A stretch of 64,000 bases of DNA from UBA6623 sp965217195. GTDB lineage: Bacteria > Acidobacteriota > Terriglobia > Bryobacterales > UBA6623. The stretch's first letter is position 1. Each line of letters begins with the position of its first letter. The stretch covers positions 744,001-808,000 of the forward strand of contig CBDCHL010000004.1 of assembly GCA_965217195.1 (NCBI GenBank), written 5' to 3'. A model generated the notes under the pieces. It did not search any database. It was not told the origin of the DNA and worked only from the letters and a program-made list of their open reading frames with translations. Positions 19,019-26,798 of this stretch are shown here, piece after piece. The position numbers and the translations under genes were made by a program.

Positions 19019-19231
19019 ATGATGAAAGGCGGCCTCAACGTCCTCACGAGCCGTTGCGACGGCCTGCGTTGGAAGGGCATGTTCATCGATGCCGACCACG
19101 ACCCGACCGTGCCCGAGTCGAACACGCGCATCTATTGGTGCGTGTTTTCGCAAAGCCCGCTCGGTCCCGACGGCGACGTGGTCGATGAAGACACCTGCAC
19201 GGCCTCGCGGTCGTGTTACGACCCCGCCTAA
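19019..19231 (+). CDS. Small Cys-containing protein of unknown function
   Basis: 70 residues, starting at ATG 19019 (or 19022), 9 bp after AAGGAG and 14 bp after the FAD-subunit stop. The strong ribosome site, the tight spacing and the terminator directly after it argue that it is a real last gene of the molybdenum hydroxylase operon. It is acidic, with Cys13, Cys41, Cys59 and Cys65 and the tail CTASRSCYDPA; no signal peptide or helix is evident. I do not recognise the family. An accessory or maturation role is only a guess from position. Confidence 0.6.
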   Translation: MMKGGLNVLTSRCDGLRWKGMFIDADHDPTVPESNTRIYWCVFSQSPLGPDGDVVDEDTCTASRSCYDPA

Positions 19232-19247
19232 GCAGTTCAACACTTCG

Positions 19248-19292
19248 GCCCCGGTCCGCTCTTTTAGAAGGGCGGGCCGGGGCTTTTGTTTT
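19248..19292 (+). terminator. Rho-independent terminator of the molybdenum hydroxylase operon
   Basis: A 12-bp stem GCCCCGGTCCGC / GCGGGCCGGGGC (one G-U pair) with a loop of about 12 nt, followed by TTTTGTTTT. It lies 17 bp after the stop of the small ORF. Confidence 0.88.
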
Positions 19293-19376
19293 GCACCCCA
19301 ACTGCGAGAATCAAAGGGGTGGTTCGCCCTAGTCCCAGAGCTGCCCCTGATTCCCTTTCGATTCCTTTGGTTAGGT

Positions 19377-19688
19377 TCAGTGGCTGTCGCCAATCACACC
19401 AAAATGCCGGTCGGGGTCCATCTGTTCGTGCAGCACCCGGATGACATGAACAACAGACGGTGTCACGGTGTAGTACACGACGTGGTGATTGATTCGGATT
19501 GAGCGGTATCCTTCCCGGATCCGATCGCAGCGCCGGCCAAGCTCGGGATTGCGGCCAAGCTGTCGGATGCCCTTGTCGAGTTCGTCGAAATACCGATCCG
19601 CCTGGGCCTCGCCCCACCGATCATGGGTGTAGAGCCAGATTTCGATGAGGTCGCTTTCGGCGCGCGAGTGCTTGTGGATTCTAGGCAT
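19377..19688 (-). CDS. parE: ParE/RelE-family toxin
   Basis: 103-residue type II toxin. The RelE/ParE fold pattern is clear: an N-terminal helix pair (AESDLIEIWLYTHDRWGEAQADRYF), LGRNPELGRRCDRIREGYRSI, and the beta strands RINHHVVYYTV and VVHVIRVLHEQMD. ParE proteins poison DNA gyrase; some relatives are mRNA interferases, so the target is inferred. Its start overlaps the antitoxin stop by 8 bp, in the usual antitoxin-toxin order. Confidence 0.9.
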   Translation of the reverse strand: MPRIHKHSRAESDLIEIWLYTHDRWGEAQADRYFDELDKGIRQLGRNPELGRRCDRIREGYRSIRINHHVVYYTVTPSVVHVIRVLHEQMDPDRHFGVIGDSH

Positions 19689-19941
19689 TCGCGGGGGCCG
19701 GCGCTGCCTTCTGCCTGGCTTTTGCCCTGATCTCCTTCATATCCAGTTCGCCCGCATCGCCGCTTTCCTCGCCCTCAATCAGGGCTTGGCGCGCGACCTG
19801 AACCGTCTGCTCGTGTTCTTCGAGCAACCGTAGGCCGGCGCGGACAACCTCACTGGCCGAGCCGTAGCGCCCGTGCTTGATCTGCTCGCTAATGAACCAT
19901 TCAAAGTGGTCGCCCAACGAGATGCTGGTGTTCTTGGCCAT
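19681..19941 (-). CDS. parD: ParD-family antitoxin
   Basis: 86-residue antitoxin. I start at ATG 19941 (MAKNTSISLGDHFEWFISEQ); a longer open frame reaches 20145 but runs into the duplicated FAD-subunit fragment. The N-terminal ribbon-helix-helix motif (TSISLGDHFEWFI, then GRYGSASEVVRAGLRLLEEHE) is typical of ParD, with a disordered C terminus that would wrap the toxin. Autorepression is expected at the palindrome 31 bp upstream. Confidence 0.9.
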   Translation of the reverse strand: MAKNTSISLGDHFEWFISEQIKHGRYGSASEVVRAGLRLLEEHEQTVQVARQALIEGEESGDAGELDMKEIRAKARQKAAPAPANA

Positions 19942-19971
19942 GGGTGAATACATCCTATCTGTACCTAAATA

Positions 19972-19987
19972 TACCAATATCTTGGTA
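19972..19987. promoter_or_regulatory. Candidate ParD operator
   Basis: TACCAATATCTTGGTA is palindromic at 14 of 16 positions and sits in an AT-rich stretch just before parD, with further TACC/GGTA half-sites around it (TACCTAAATATACC, GGTACCTGTTGGTA). Ribbon-helix-helix antitoxins commonly bind such tandem half-sites. On the minus strand TATATT could be the -10 box. Confidence 0.5.
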
Positions 19988-20073
19988 CCTGTTGGTAGGA
20001 GCAAGAGCACCTTCGGACTGCGGGGGCGTTCAATTCGGTTCGCATGCCTCTCACCGATCCCTGCGGACTTTAC

Positions 20074-20168
20074 CGACGAGACGGCCGCGGCCGGTGGTGA
20101 AGCGGCAGTGGCGGGAGCCACGCCCTTGAGCGGCAACAAGCACAAGGTGCGGCCGGCAAGCGTCGTCC
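20074..20168 (+). pseudogene. Duplicated tail of a molybdenum hydroxylase FAD-subunit gene
   Basis: These 95 bp align with 18881-18975 (end of the FAD-subunit gene) with about nine mismatches, several of them silent, reading ATPLSGNKHKVR in both. The copy has no start or body and stops where the reverse-transcriptase fragment begins. It is a relic of a second FAD-subunit gene or a partial duplication. Confidence 0.75.
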
Positions 20169-20495
20169 GAAGAAGGCGGCGAACGCCTCTGCGAGGTGGT
20201 TGCTCATTGCCTGATAGACGACGAGGTCGGGGAGCGAGAGGAGGGTAAGCGGACGGAGCACGCCGCTCTTCTTGGGCTGAAAGATGATCGTAACCTTCTC
20301 GGGTTCGTACGTGCCGCGCCGCAGATCCTCAATGAGATCAGTCAGGTTTTCCCGCAGGGCGAGATTGTAGGACGGAAAGAGGTGCCTATAGGACTGCTTG
20401 TATTCCATATTGCCGCTGCGAATGAGACGGGTGAATGCGAGTTCAAAGTTGTCGTAGCTGAGGAACCGTCTTGGCAGGGACATGGAAACACTCAT
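20169..20495 (-). pseudogene. Truncated reverse transcriptase (N-terminal part)
   Basis: About 109 residues of the N-terminal fingers of an RNA-directed DNA polymerase: FPSYNLALRENLTDLIEDL, VTIIFQPKKSGVLRPLTLL, SLPDLVVYQAMSNHLAEAF. The frame then leaves RT-like sequence at FFG and reads through the antisense of the duplicated FAD-subunit tail to a stop at 20070. The palm with YxDD is missing, so it cannot be active. The RPLTLLSLPDLVVYQA style resembles the Abi/UG (defence-associated) group more than group II introns, but this is a low-confidence subfamily call. An IS1380 copy sits 19 bp upstream of its start. Confidence 0.72.
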
Positions 20496-20514
20496 TCATC
20501 GGGGTATGCTAACA

Positions 20515-22322
20515 CCTGAATTATGCACAGATTCGGCGTAGCCATCGGCGATGGAGTTGTGGCGGTAGCGGCAGTGGTGTCAACTCAATAATGTCGCAAG
20601 TCGTCTTTTCTGCGGTTTCCCTCCCCGTTTGAGCCGCCTCCCGATCCCGGCGGGCAAAAGCGAGCTGGCAAGCGGCGTGTTCCCAGTACGTTGCGGCGAG
20701 TGCATAAAATTTTATGCATAGCGCCCCTCAACTCAGCGCACCCTCCACCACCGGCGCGAAGCTCGATCCCGGCGGCGCCATCGCCCGCAGCCGTCGCATC
20801 AGCCGCTCAAACAGGCCCTTCTCCTGGTACTGATCGCTGTAGCTGACGCCCGTTCGTCCGGCGTGTCGCCAGATCTTGGCCGCCAGGAACAGAAAGCGCA
20901 GCCGCGCCGTCGCCAGGGTGGTGTGCCGCAGCTTCTCCGGGGTGGCGTCGGCTTCGCGTTGGAACAGCAGCAGCCAGCAGTTGAGGTTGTAGGCCAGCAT
21001 GACCAACTGAAAGTGATTGCGGTTCATGTCAAAGCGGCGCGAAGGATGGGCCGCCAGCCCGGCGTCGTTGTTGGCTTCTTTGATGAGGTTCTCGGCCCCG
21101 GCCCGCTGGTTGTAAAACCACACCACCGCCGCGATTGGCTCGGCGAGATTGGTCACAAACACGCGGTAGGTATAGCTGCTGGTGGCGAACAACTGATATT
21201 GCTCGACCTCGTCGGTTTCCGGCTCCTTCTCATACCGCAGCGCGACAAAGCGGCAAGCATGGGCCCAGCCCTCCGGCTGGTAGAGGAATTCGCACTCCGC
21301 TTCAGCGTCGCTGTGGGGCGAGGGCTTCCATTCGGCTTGCTGCAACTGCTCGACCAGTCGCCGCGTCTTGCGCGCCACGATGACGAACTGACAACGCGCT
21401 TGCTCGTAGGCCGCCACCGCCTCCCAGCAATAAAAGCCGGCATCGGCCCGCGCCAAGATCTTCTTCACGCCGGCCGGCAAAGCCCGGAAAGCGCTCTTCA
21501 GGTGGGCGGCGATCTGTTGGCCCGTGGGCCGGTCGCCGCCGCGCAACCCGCCCATCAGGTACTCGCGCGTCTCGGCCAGGAAGGTCAGTATCGGCTGGTA
21601 GCTGCGCTTGCCCTTGTTCTTGGGGTTGTAGCTCTTGCGCCCGCCCATCTGGCGGCCGTAGAGCGTGTGCACGGTGGTGTCGGTGTCCAGCGTCACCGTC
21701 TCCAATTTCACGTGGGCCGCGGCCCAGACTCGTTCTCGCAGCTGGCGCTGGATGGAAAGAATCTGCTGGGCCACGTTGAGGTGCAGCGAGGCCAGAAAGC
21801 GCCACAGCGTGGACTGCGGCGGCAGCCGTGTCACTTTTAAGATGCCGGTCAGGATGGGATCGCGAGCGATGAAGCGGAGTTGGTTGAGCCGCGCAAAGCC
21901 GACATAGAGGCCGAGCACGAGGGCCAGCACAAACTGGTAGGGGCTCATGGCTCGGGTGATTCGTTTGGTCGTGATGGTTTCTTCCAGCAGCGCTTGGAAG
22001 TCGAGTTTCTCGAGCAGGGTGGCGACGGGCAGCAAGCCGCCGTAGGGAGTCAGATTCTTGCCGCGGAAGTGATAAGGCGTGGAAGCCCCGATTTTATTGG
22101 GCCGCGAGGCCCTCGCGCCCCGGCCTTGTTTGACGGGCCTTGGGGAGCTATGCTGTTTTCGTTTGGTAACCATTTGGGTGACCTCCTTGGGGTCGGTTGG
22201 CGAAGCGGGAATCTTCGCCAGCCTACCTTTTTACCCCATGTTTTCGGGGGTCCCCCAATGGTCCCTTGCGGCACAGGTCTCCTCAGGTGCACCCCGGTGC
22301 ACCCCGCAGTGCATAATTCAGG
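20515..22322 (-). mobile_element. IS1380-family insertion sequence, complete
   Basis: 1808-bp element bounded by perfect inverted repeats CCTGAATTATGCAC (20515-20528) and GTGCATAATTCAGG (22309-22322). Both ends are flanked by TAACA (20510-20514 and 22323-22327), a 5-bp target duplication, which indicates direct transposition without later rearrangement at the ends. It carries one transposase gene on the minus strand. Confidence 0.92.
20728..22173 (-). CDS. IS1380-family DDE transposase
   Basis: 481 residues, full length for the family. Visible features: a basic N terminus, TVTLDTDTTVHTLYG and KSYNPKNKGKRSYQPILTFL around the first catalytic Asp, ARADAGFYCWEAVAAYE around the second, and YNQRAGAENLIKEANNDAG with the catalytic Glu region. 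The open frame has no interruption, so the element should be able to move. Confidence 0.92.
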   Translation of the reverse strand: MVTKRKQHSSPRPVKQGRGARASRPNKIGASTPYHFRGKNLTPYGGLLPVATLLEKLDFQALLEETITTKRITRAMSPYQFVLALVLGLYVGFARLNQLRFIARDPILTGILKVTRLPPQSTLWRFLASLHLNVAQQILSIQRQLRERVWAAAHVKLETVTLDTDTTVHTLYGRQMGGRKSYNPKNKGKRSYQPILTFLAETREYLMGGLRGGDRPTGQQIAAHLKSAFRALPAGVKKILARADAGFYCWEAVAAYEQARCQFVIVARKTRRLVEQLQQAEWKPSPHSDAEAECEFLYQPEGWAHACRFVALRYEKEPETDEVEQYQLFATSSYTYRVFVTNLAEPIAAVVWFYNQRAGAENLIKEANNDAGLAAHPSRRFDMNRNHFQLVMLAYNLNCWLLLFQREADATPEKLRHTTLATARLRFLFLAAKIWRHAGRTGVSYSDQYQEKGLFERLMRRLRAMAPPGSSFAPVVEGALS

Positions 22323-22573
22323 TAACAGCGTGGTGGTAGCCAATAGTCCGGTGATTTGGAACGGAGAAAACCTGTGTTATCGAGAATTGAGTCAAGTATA
22401 TCTCAACCTTAACGGTGAAACCGCTTGTCAGAACCCGTGAAGTCAGCAGACAGGGTCCGGTAACGGGGATCGGTCGGGGATCGGGGGCGGTTCGGGGACG
22501 CGAAGCTCCCGAATTCCCGCCCGTTTCCCGAACTGCCGGGAACCAAATTGAGGCTCTCGGTGTCTGAACTACC
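22323..22573. other. G-run-rich gap with G-quadruplex potential
   Basis: No gene. G-runs at 22465-22468, 22476-22479, 22483-22487 and 22494-22497 with loops of 7, 3 and 6 nt fit the standard quadruplex pattern on the plus strand, just ahead of the alpha/beta hydrolase gene. A similar G-rich stretch follows that gene at 23483-23507. Confidence 0.45.
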
Positions 22574-23467
22574 ATGGCGCGGAGAGTGGATTTCGGATGT
22601 CCGTCCGCGCGGATCGTATGCGGGATGTTGGCGATTATGGTGCTTGCGGCCACTCTCGCACCCCTCGCGGCTCAATCTAGATCTCATGGCTACTTCACGG
22701 CATCGGACGGGCTGACCCTCCATTACCTCAGCTGGGACGGCGGCACGGGTGATCCGGTCATCCTGCTTCCTGGGTACGGTCAGTGGGCTTTTTACTGGTT
22801 CCGCGAAGGCGGCCTCGGCCAGTCCCTTGTCGGCGATTATCGGCTATTCGCGTTGGACCTTCGCGGGCACGGCCAGAGCGCCAAGCCTCACGACCCAAGG
22901 CAATATGGTCCCCAGATGAGCCGGGACATCGTTGACCTAATGGACCATCTCGGCGTCCAAAAAGCTCACGTACACGGCTTCGGCCTCGGGGGCGCGCTCC
23001 TCACACGCCTCTTGGCATCCCACCAGCATCGGCTCATCACGGCTATCTATGGCGGCTCAGGTGTCCCGGAAGTCGACCCAACCTGGGCGGCTCGCGTGCC
23101 CAAGGATGTACAAATCAACGACCCCCGAGAGCGTCCGCTTTTCAACTCGGCAGTTTCAAGGGCTATGTCCGACGGCAAGGCATTGGATGCGCTCTACAGG
23201 TATCCCTGGGACACCGGCGCAGGGTTCGAGGGGTACGTTGAAAGCGCGGCGTTAGAGGTCGATCTGAAGCGGGTCGAAATCCCCGTTCTCAGCATCATCG
23301 GCGAGTACGATCAGCCGAATCGGTGGACTCACCGCATGGCTCGTGAGCTACTGAAGTTCCACAAGGTAGTCCTGCCCGATCGCGGGCATCTCCGATCTGT
23401 CGAGACGAAAGCCTACAACGAGGCAGTCGTGCGTTTCCTTCGCCGGCATAGTTCGCAACACCGCTGA
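22574..23467 (+). CDS. Exported alpha/beta-hydrolase-fold protein lacking the serine nucleophile
   Basis: 297 residues with an N-terminal signal or anchor (hydrophobic core near 16-32, IVCGMLAIMVLAATLAPLAA). The fold is clear: DPVILLPGYGQWAFYW oxyanion region, FALDLRGHGQSAKP, then the nucleophile elbow, an acid in SIIGEYDQPNRW and the histidine in LPDRGHLRSV. At the elbow the usual G-x-S-x-G reads HGFGLGG, with Gly137 (GGC, 22982-22984) in place of Ser. Either the catalysis is unusual or the protein is a non-enzymatic or dying member. The frame is otherwise intact. Confidence 0.85.
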   Translation: MARRVDFGCPSARIVCGMLAIMVLAATLAPLAAQSRSHGYFTASDGLTLHYLSWDGGTGDPVILLPGYGQWAFYWFREGGLGQSLVGDYRLFALDLRGHGQSAKPHDPRQYGPQMSRDIVDLMDHLGVQKAHVHGFGLGGALLTRLLASHQHRLITAIYGGSGVPEVDPTWAARVPKDVQINDPRERPLFNSAVSRAMSDGKALDALYRYPWDTGAGFEGYVESAALEVDLKRVEIPVLSIIGEYDQPNRWTHRMARELLKFHKVVLPDRGHLRSVETKAYNEAVVRFLRRHSSQHR

Positions 23468-23535
23468 GGCAACTCGGTTCGTGGGGGAGGTTCGGGAACG
23501 GGGGAGGTTCTACAGTAAGGTCGCCCTCGGCATTC

Positions 23536-24270
23536 CTACTCGGGGTTTCTTATCCCTCGGAGCCGGCCGCGATAGTTGGTTGCCACCTCCGGCCAATCCG
23601 CCAACTCGGCTCTCGCTTTGGCGGTGATGTCGTAGAGCCCGGGCGCCACCCTTGTGAACCAGCCATAGGACAATTCGCTGCCCAGGACTGACTGCGTCTT
23701 CGGGCCCGTCCCGAGGGCCCGTAACTGCCGGGGCGCAAGGGTTCCGAACCTCTCCAAACAGCAAGCAATGTGGACAGCAACCTCCCGCCAGGCGGTCATC
23801 TGTTTCCTGCGACTGCCACCGCCCACGTTGTAGTCTCCCGACCGCTGTTCCATTTCCTTGATCACCGCACGCCGAGCGCTCTTGCGTTTCTGCCGGCGGT
23901 AGGGTAATGGATGGAATTCGATCTCGACCGTCGGTCCGGGGCCGCCGAACGATACCAGAATCAAGCCCAGTTCCAATTGACGCAGGACTCGCTTGACACC
24001 CAAGAAACGGCGGGTGCTGCCCCAACCCGCCGGCTTGGCTATCGCCACGTACACCGAATCGGTAATGCGTTGCCGCTTGGTGGCCTGGATGAGGAGATCC
24101 AGGCTGCATCGCAGTTTCATCTCGACAACGATCAGATCGTCTCCCTTCCTGGCGGTGACGTCGCAGTGTTTGACCTCGGCCTGCACAGCATAGCCGTTGG
24201 CGACTAGGTAGTCGCGGATGGGTCCGTAGAGGTCGGTCTCGACCAGAGGTAGAGCCGGACTTAACGCCAT
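23536..24270 (-). CDS. DUF2161 PD-(D/E)XK nuclease-like protein
   Basis: 244 residues from ATG 24270; the longer open frame upstream is unlikely as it overlaps the small zinc-ribbon gene. N-terminal pattern TDLYGPIRDYLVANGYAV, CDVTARKGDDLIVVEMKL and LLIQATKRQRITDSVYVAI matches the DUF2161 group of the PD-(D/E)XK phosphodiesterase superfamily; the candidate catalytic Asp and E-x-K (VVEMKL) are present. The basic C-terminal half resembles a winged-helix region. Role unknown; a nucleic-acid-processing or defence function is possible. Confidence 0.78.
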   Translation of the reverse strand: MALSPALPLVETDLYGPIRDYLVANGYAVQAEVKHCDVTARKGDDLIVVEMKLRCSLDLLIQATKRQRITDSVYVAIAKPAGWGSTRRFLGVKRVLRQLELGLILVSFGGPGPTVEIEFHPLPYRRQKRKSARRAVIKEMEQRSGDYNVGGGSRRKQMTAWREVAVHIACCLERFGTLAPRQLRALGTGPKTQSVLGSELSYGWFTRVAPGLYDITAKARAELADWPEVATNYRGRLRGIRNPE

Positions 24271-24337
24271 GAGACTCTCATGAGCGGCGCTTGGCCGGCG
24301 CCGTGCTGTGCAGGGGCACCCGGTTTCCTCCCCCAGT

Positions 24338-24577
24338 TTAGGACGCGTACCCAGTGGGGCTCGGCAGGGGCCCACGACCCTTTGGAGGGCCCTGCTTCAC
24401 GTCGCGGTACTCGTACCTTTGGATGTCTCCACACTTGGGGCAACGGAGGCCCCGCTCCCATTTCGAGCTTAGGAAATCCGCTTGCACTTCCTTGTTCGGG
24501 CTGCGCGGGATCTCGCGTAGGACGACTCGCGCATGGCACGTCTTGCATTCCACGAAATGGATGGTCTTTGTTGCCAC
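24338..24577 (-). CDS. Small zinc-ribbon protein
   Basis: 79 residues with GTG start at 24577. Four cysteines in two CxxC pairs (VECKTCHARV and LRCPKCGDIQRY) form a classical zinc ribbon; the tail PPKGRGPLPSPTG is disordered. Its stop lies about 70 bp before the DUF2161 start on the same strand, so the two may be co-transcribed. Function unknown. Confidence 0.6.
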   Translation of the reverse strand: MATKTIHFVECKTCHARVVLREIPRSPNKEVQADFLSSKWERGLRCPKCGDIQRYEYRDVKQGPPKGRGPLPSPTGYAS

Positions 24578-24820
24578 GGCTCTGCTCGGCCCTCTTTCTC
24601 CATCGTCTCATGCCGGCTAGAGCAGGTCCGCCTCGCGGAGGGCCTCGGCCGGTCAGTAATTCGCGGCGTTCGGGAAACCGGGGCACGGAAACCGGGCACT
24701 CCACCCGTCCCGGTTTCCCCCCGGGTTTCCCCTACGGTCGCTACCACCCCTATCCACCAAACATTGCGCCAACCCGACTGCGGGATGTATCCTGACGTGT
24801 CCGGCGCGGCATCCCTCAAC

Positions 24821-25163
24821 ATGCGTTTTCGAACTTGTCCGGCTGTGCTGACGACCCTGGCGCTACTCGCGCTCCGACTATCCGCAGCCGACTCGTCCGC
24901 CTTCGCACGCCCCGACCCCAAACTCTCTGTTCGCGGTCGAAAAGAGCGTGCTGGTGCCGATGCGCGACGGCGTGCGCCTTTCGACCGATCTCTACTTCCC
25001 GGAAAAGGTGGAAAGCCCGCTTCCGGTCGTGCTCATTCGCACCCCCTACAAAAAAAAGGGCTTTCGCAAGGACGATTCCGAAGCCCGCTTTTTCGCCGGC
25101 CAGGGCTTCGTCGTCGCCGTGAAGGACACATCCTACTCCCGGTGGTTCTCTAGCGAGCCGTAG
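24821..25163 (+). pseudogene. CocE/NonD (peptidase S15) hydrolase remnant, frameshifted
   Basis: Starts with a signal peptide in one frame (MRFRTCPAVLTTLALLALRL), then continues in another frame from about 24920 with SLFAVEKSVLVPMRDGVRLS, TDLYFPEKVESPLPVVLIRT and PYKKKG, the N terminus of the CocE/X-Pro dipeptidyl-peptidase family. It ends at a TAG at 25161-25163 after about 110 residues, before the catalytic serine. A frameshift plus loss of four fifths of the gene make this a dead copy. Confidence 0.72.
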
Positions 25164-25168
25164 TCTTC

Positions 25169-26752
25169 ATGTCATTCGTTGAGCAGCTTGGCGCGCTGGA
25201 TTTCTCTGTCTTCATCGGGTACTTCGTGGTCGCTCTGGCAATCGGCTTCTGGGCGGGACGCAAGAAGAAGGAAACCTCGCGCGACTTCTTCCTGACCTCT
25301 GGGACGCTCTCCTGGACAGTGATCGGCTTCTCGACAATCGGTGCGTCGCTCAGCACCGAGCAACTGGTCGGCGTCGTGGGTTTTGCTTACACCCACGGCA
25401 TGGCGGTGGCGAATTGGGAGTGGCTGAACTTCGTCGGCTACAGTTTGTTGATCTGGGTTTTTCTACCGATCTACGCCCGCAACCGTGTTGTCACGATGCC
25501 GGAGTTTTTGGAACTACGGTACGGCCGCGCGGTGCGCAAGATGTACGCCGTGATCAGCGTGCTGAGCTATGTCTTCATCAACTTGGCGGGGGTGATTTTC
25601 TCCGGAGCATTCCTGCTCAACCAAATGCTTGGCGTCGACATGTGGGTCGGAACATGGGGGCTGACCATCCTCGCCGGCGCGCTTACCGTCTACGGCGGCA
25701 TGAGCAGCGTCGCCTGGACCCAGGTCTTCCAATCCGCGCTGTTGATCGGCGGGGGCCTTCTGGTCTTTTTCTTCGGCTTGGCCGCAGTGCCCGGCGGTTT
25801 GGCCGAGATCGTCGGTGAGGGGCGGCGGGCACATTTGGTTTTACCCGCCTCCGACCCCGAGCTGCCCTGGACCGCGATGGTTGTGTTGGCGCTTTCGACC
25901 GGCCCTTGGTATTTCTGCACCAACCAATACATCAATCAAAACTCTCTCGGCGCCAAGAACGAATGGCACGCACGCATGGGTATTTTGCTGGCTTGCTTTT
26001 TGGGCCTCTTCACGGCGCTGGCGTATGTGTTTCCCGGGATGGTCGCCTACGCCATCGAGCCGAACTTGGCGAGCGGCGACGAGGCACTGCCGTTTCTGCT
26101 GAAAACGGTGATTCCGACCGGCCTCAAGGGGCTTATCTTGGCGGGGTTGTGCGGCGCGATCATGTCGACGATTCAGGCGCTGATCAACTCGAGCGCAACG
26201 ATTCTCACCGTGGACCTATACGGCGAGCGAGCGGGCGCAAACGTTTCCGAAGAGCAGATGATCCGCTTCGGACGCTGGGCGGGCGTGGCGATTCTGATCG
26301 TCGGCGCGGTTTGGGCACCGGTGGTGGCGAGTTTCGGCAGCATCTTCGCCTATTTCCAGGAATGCTGGTTCTTGATCGCCGCTCCGATCATGGCGATCTT
26401 TTTGTTGGCGGTTTTTTGGGGTCGCGCGACGAACGCGGCGGCGGCTTGGACGCTGGCGCTGTGCTTCCCGATGTTCATCCTGCCCTATCTGTTGCGGATT
26501 TTCGAAGTCGAGATGAACACCTTCAACATCGCGGGCGTGGTCTTCGTGCTCTCGATCGCGTTCATGATGCTGCTGAGCCGCTGGACCGAGACGCCCGACC
26601 CGGCCAAGATTGCGAGTGTGCTATTCACCCGATCGACGCTCGATTTGCCGCGCGAAGTCTTGGCCGCCGGATACCCCCTCTACCGTTGGGTGAGCATTTG
26701 GTGGGTTATCACGATTTCGATCTTCGTGGGCCTCTACATTAAGTATTGGTAG
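25169..26752 (+). CDS. Sodium:solute symporter (SSS family)
   Basis: 527-residue Na+-coupled importer with about 13 helices. Family features: FIGYFVVALAIGFWAGRKKK, SRDFFLTSGTLSWTVIGFS and STEQLVGVVGFAYTHGMAV. Located 5 bp after the CocE remnant and 46 bp before the dehydratase gene, whose substrate it probably imports. Similar in family but not closely in sequence to the symporter at 13391-15013. Confidence 0.9.
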   Translation: MSFVEQLGALDFSVFIGYFVVALAIGFWAGRKKKETSRDFFLTSGTLSWTVIGFSTIGASLSTEQLVGVVGFAYTHGMAVANWEWLNFVGYSLLIWVFLPIYARNRVVTMPEFLELRYGRAVRKMYAVISVLSYVFINLAGVIFSGAFLLNQMLGVDMWVGTWGLTILAGALTVYGGMSSVAWTQVFQSALLIGGGLLVFFFGLAAVPGGLAEIVGEGRRAHLVLPASDPELPWTAMVVLALSTGPWYFCTNQYINQNSLGAKNEWHARMGILLACFLGLFTALAYVFPGMVAYAIEPNLASGDEALPFLLKTVIPTGLKGLILAGLCGAIMSTIQALINSSATILTVDLYGERAGANVSEEQMIRFGRWAGVAILIVGAVWAPVVASFGSIFAYFQECWFLIAAPIMAIFLLAVFWGRATNAAAAWTLALCFPMFILPYLLRIFEVEMNTFNIAGVVFVLSIAFMMLLSRWTETPDPAKIASVLFTRSTLDLPREVLAAGYPLYRWVSIWWVITISIFVGLYIKYW

Positions 26753-26798
26753 CCGGCCGGACGGGTTCGGATCCGTTCCAATAACCGCGCTTGAAACA

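Noticed and set aside
25906..26742. 278-codon frame inside the symporter
   Set aside because: Arg-rich alternate frame of a hydrophobic membrane protein gene.
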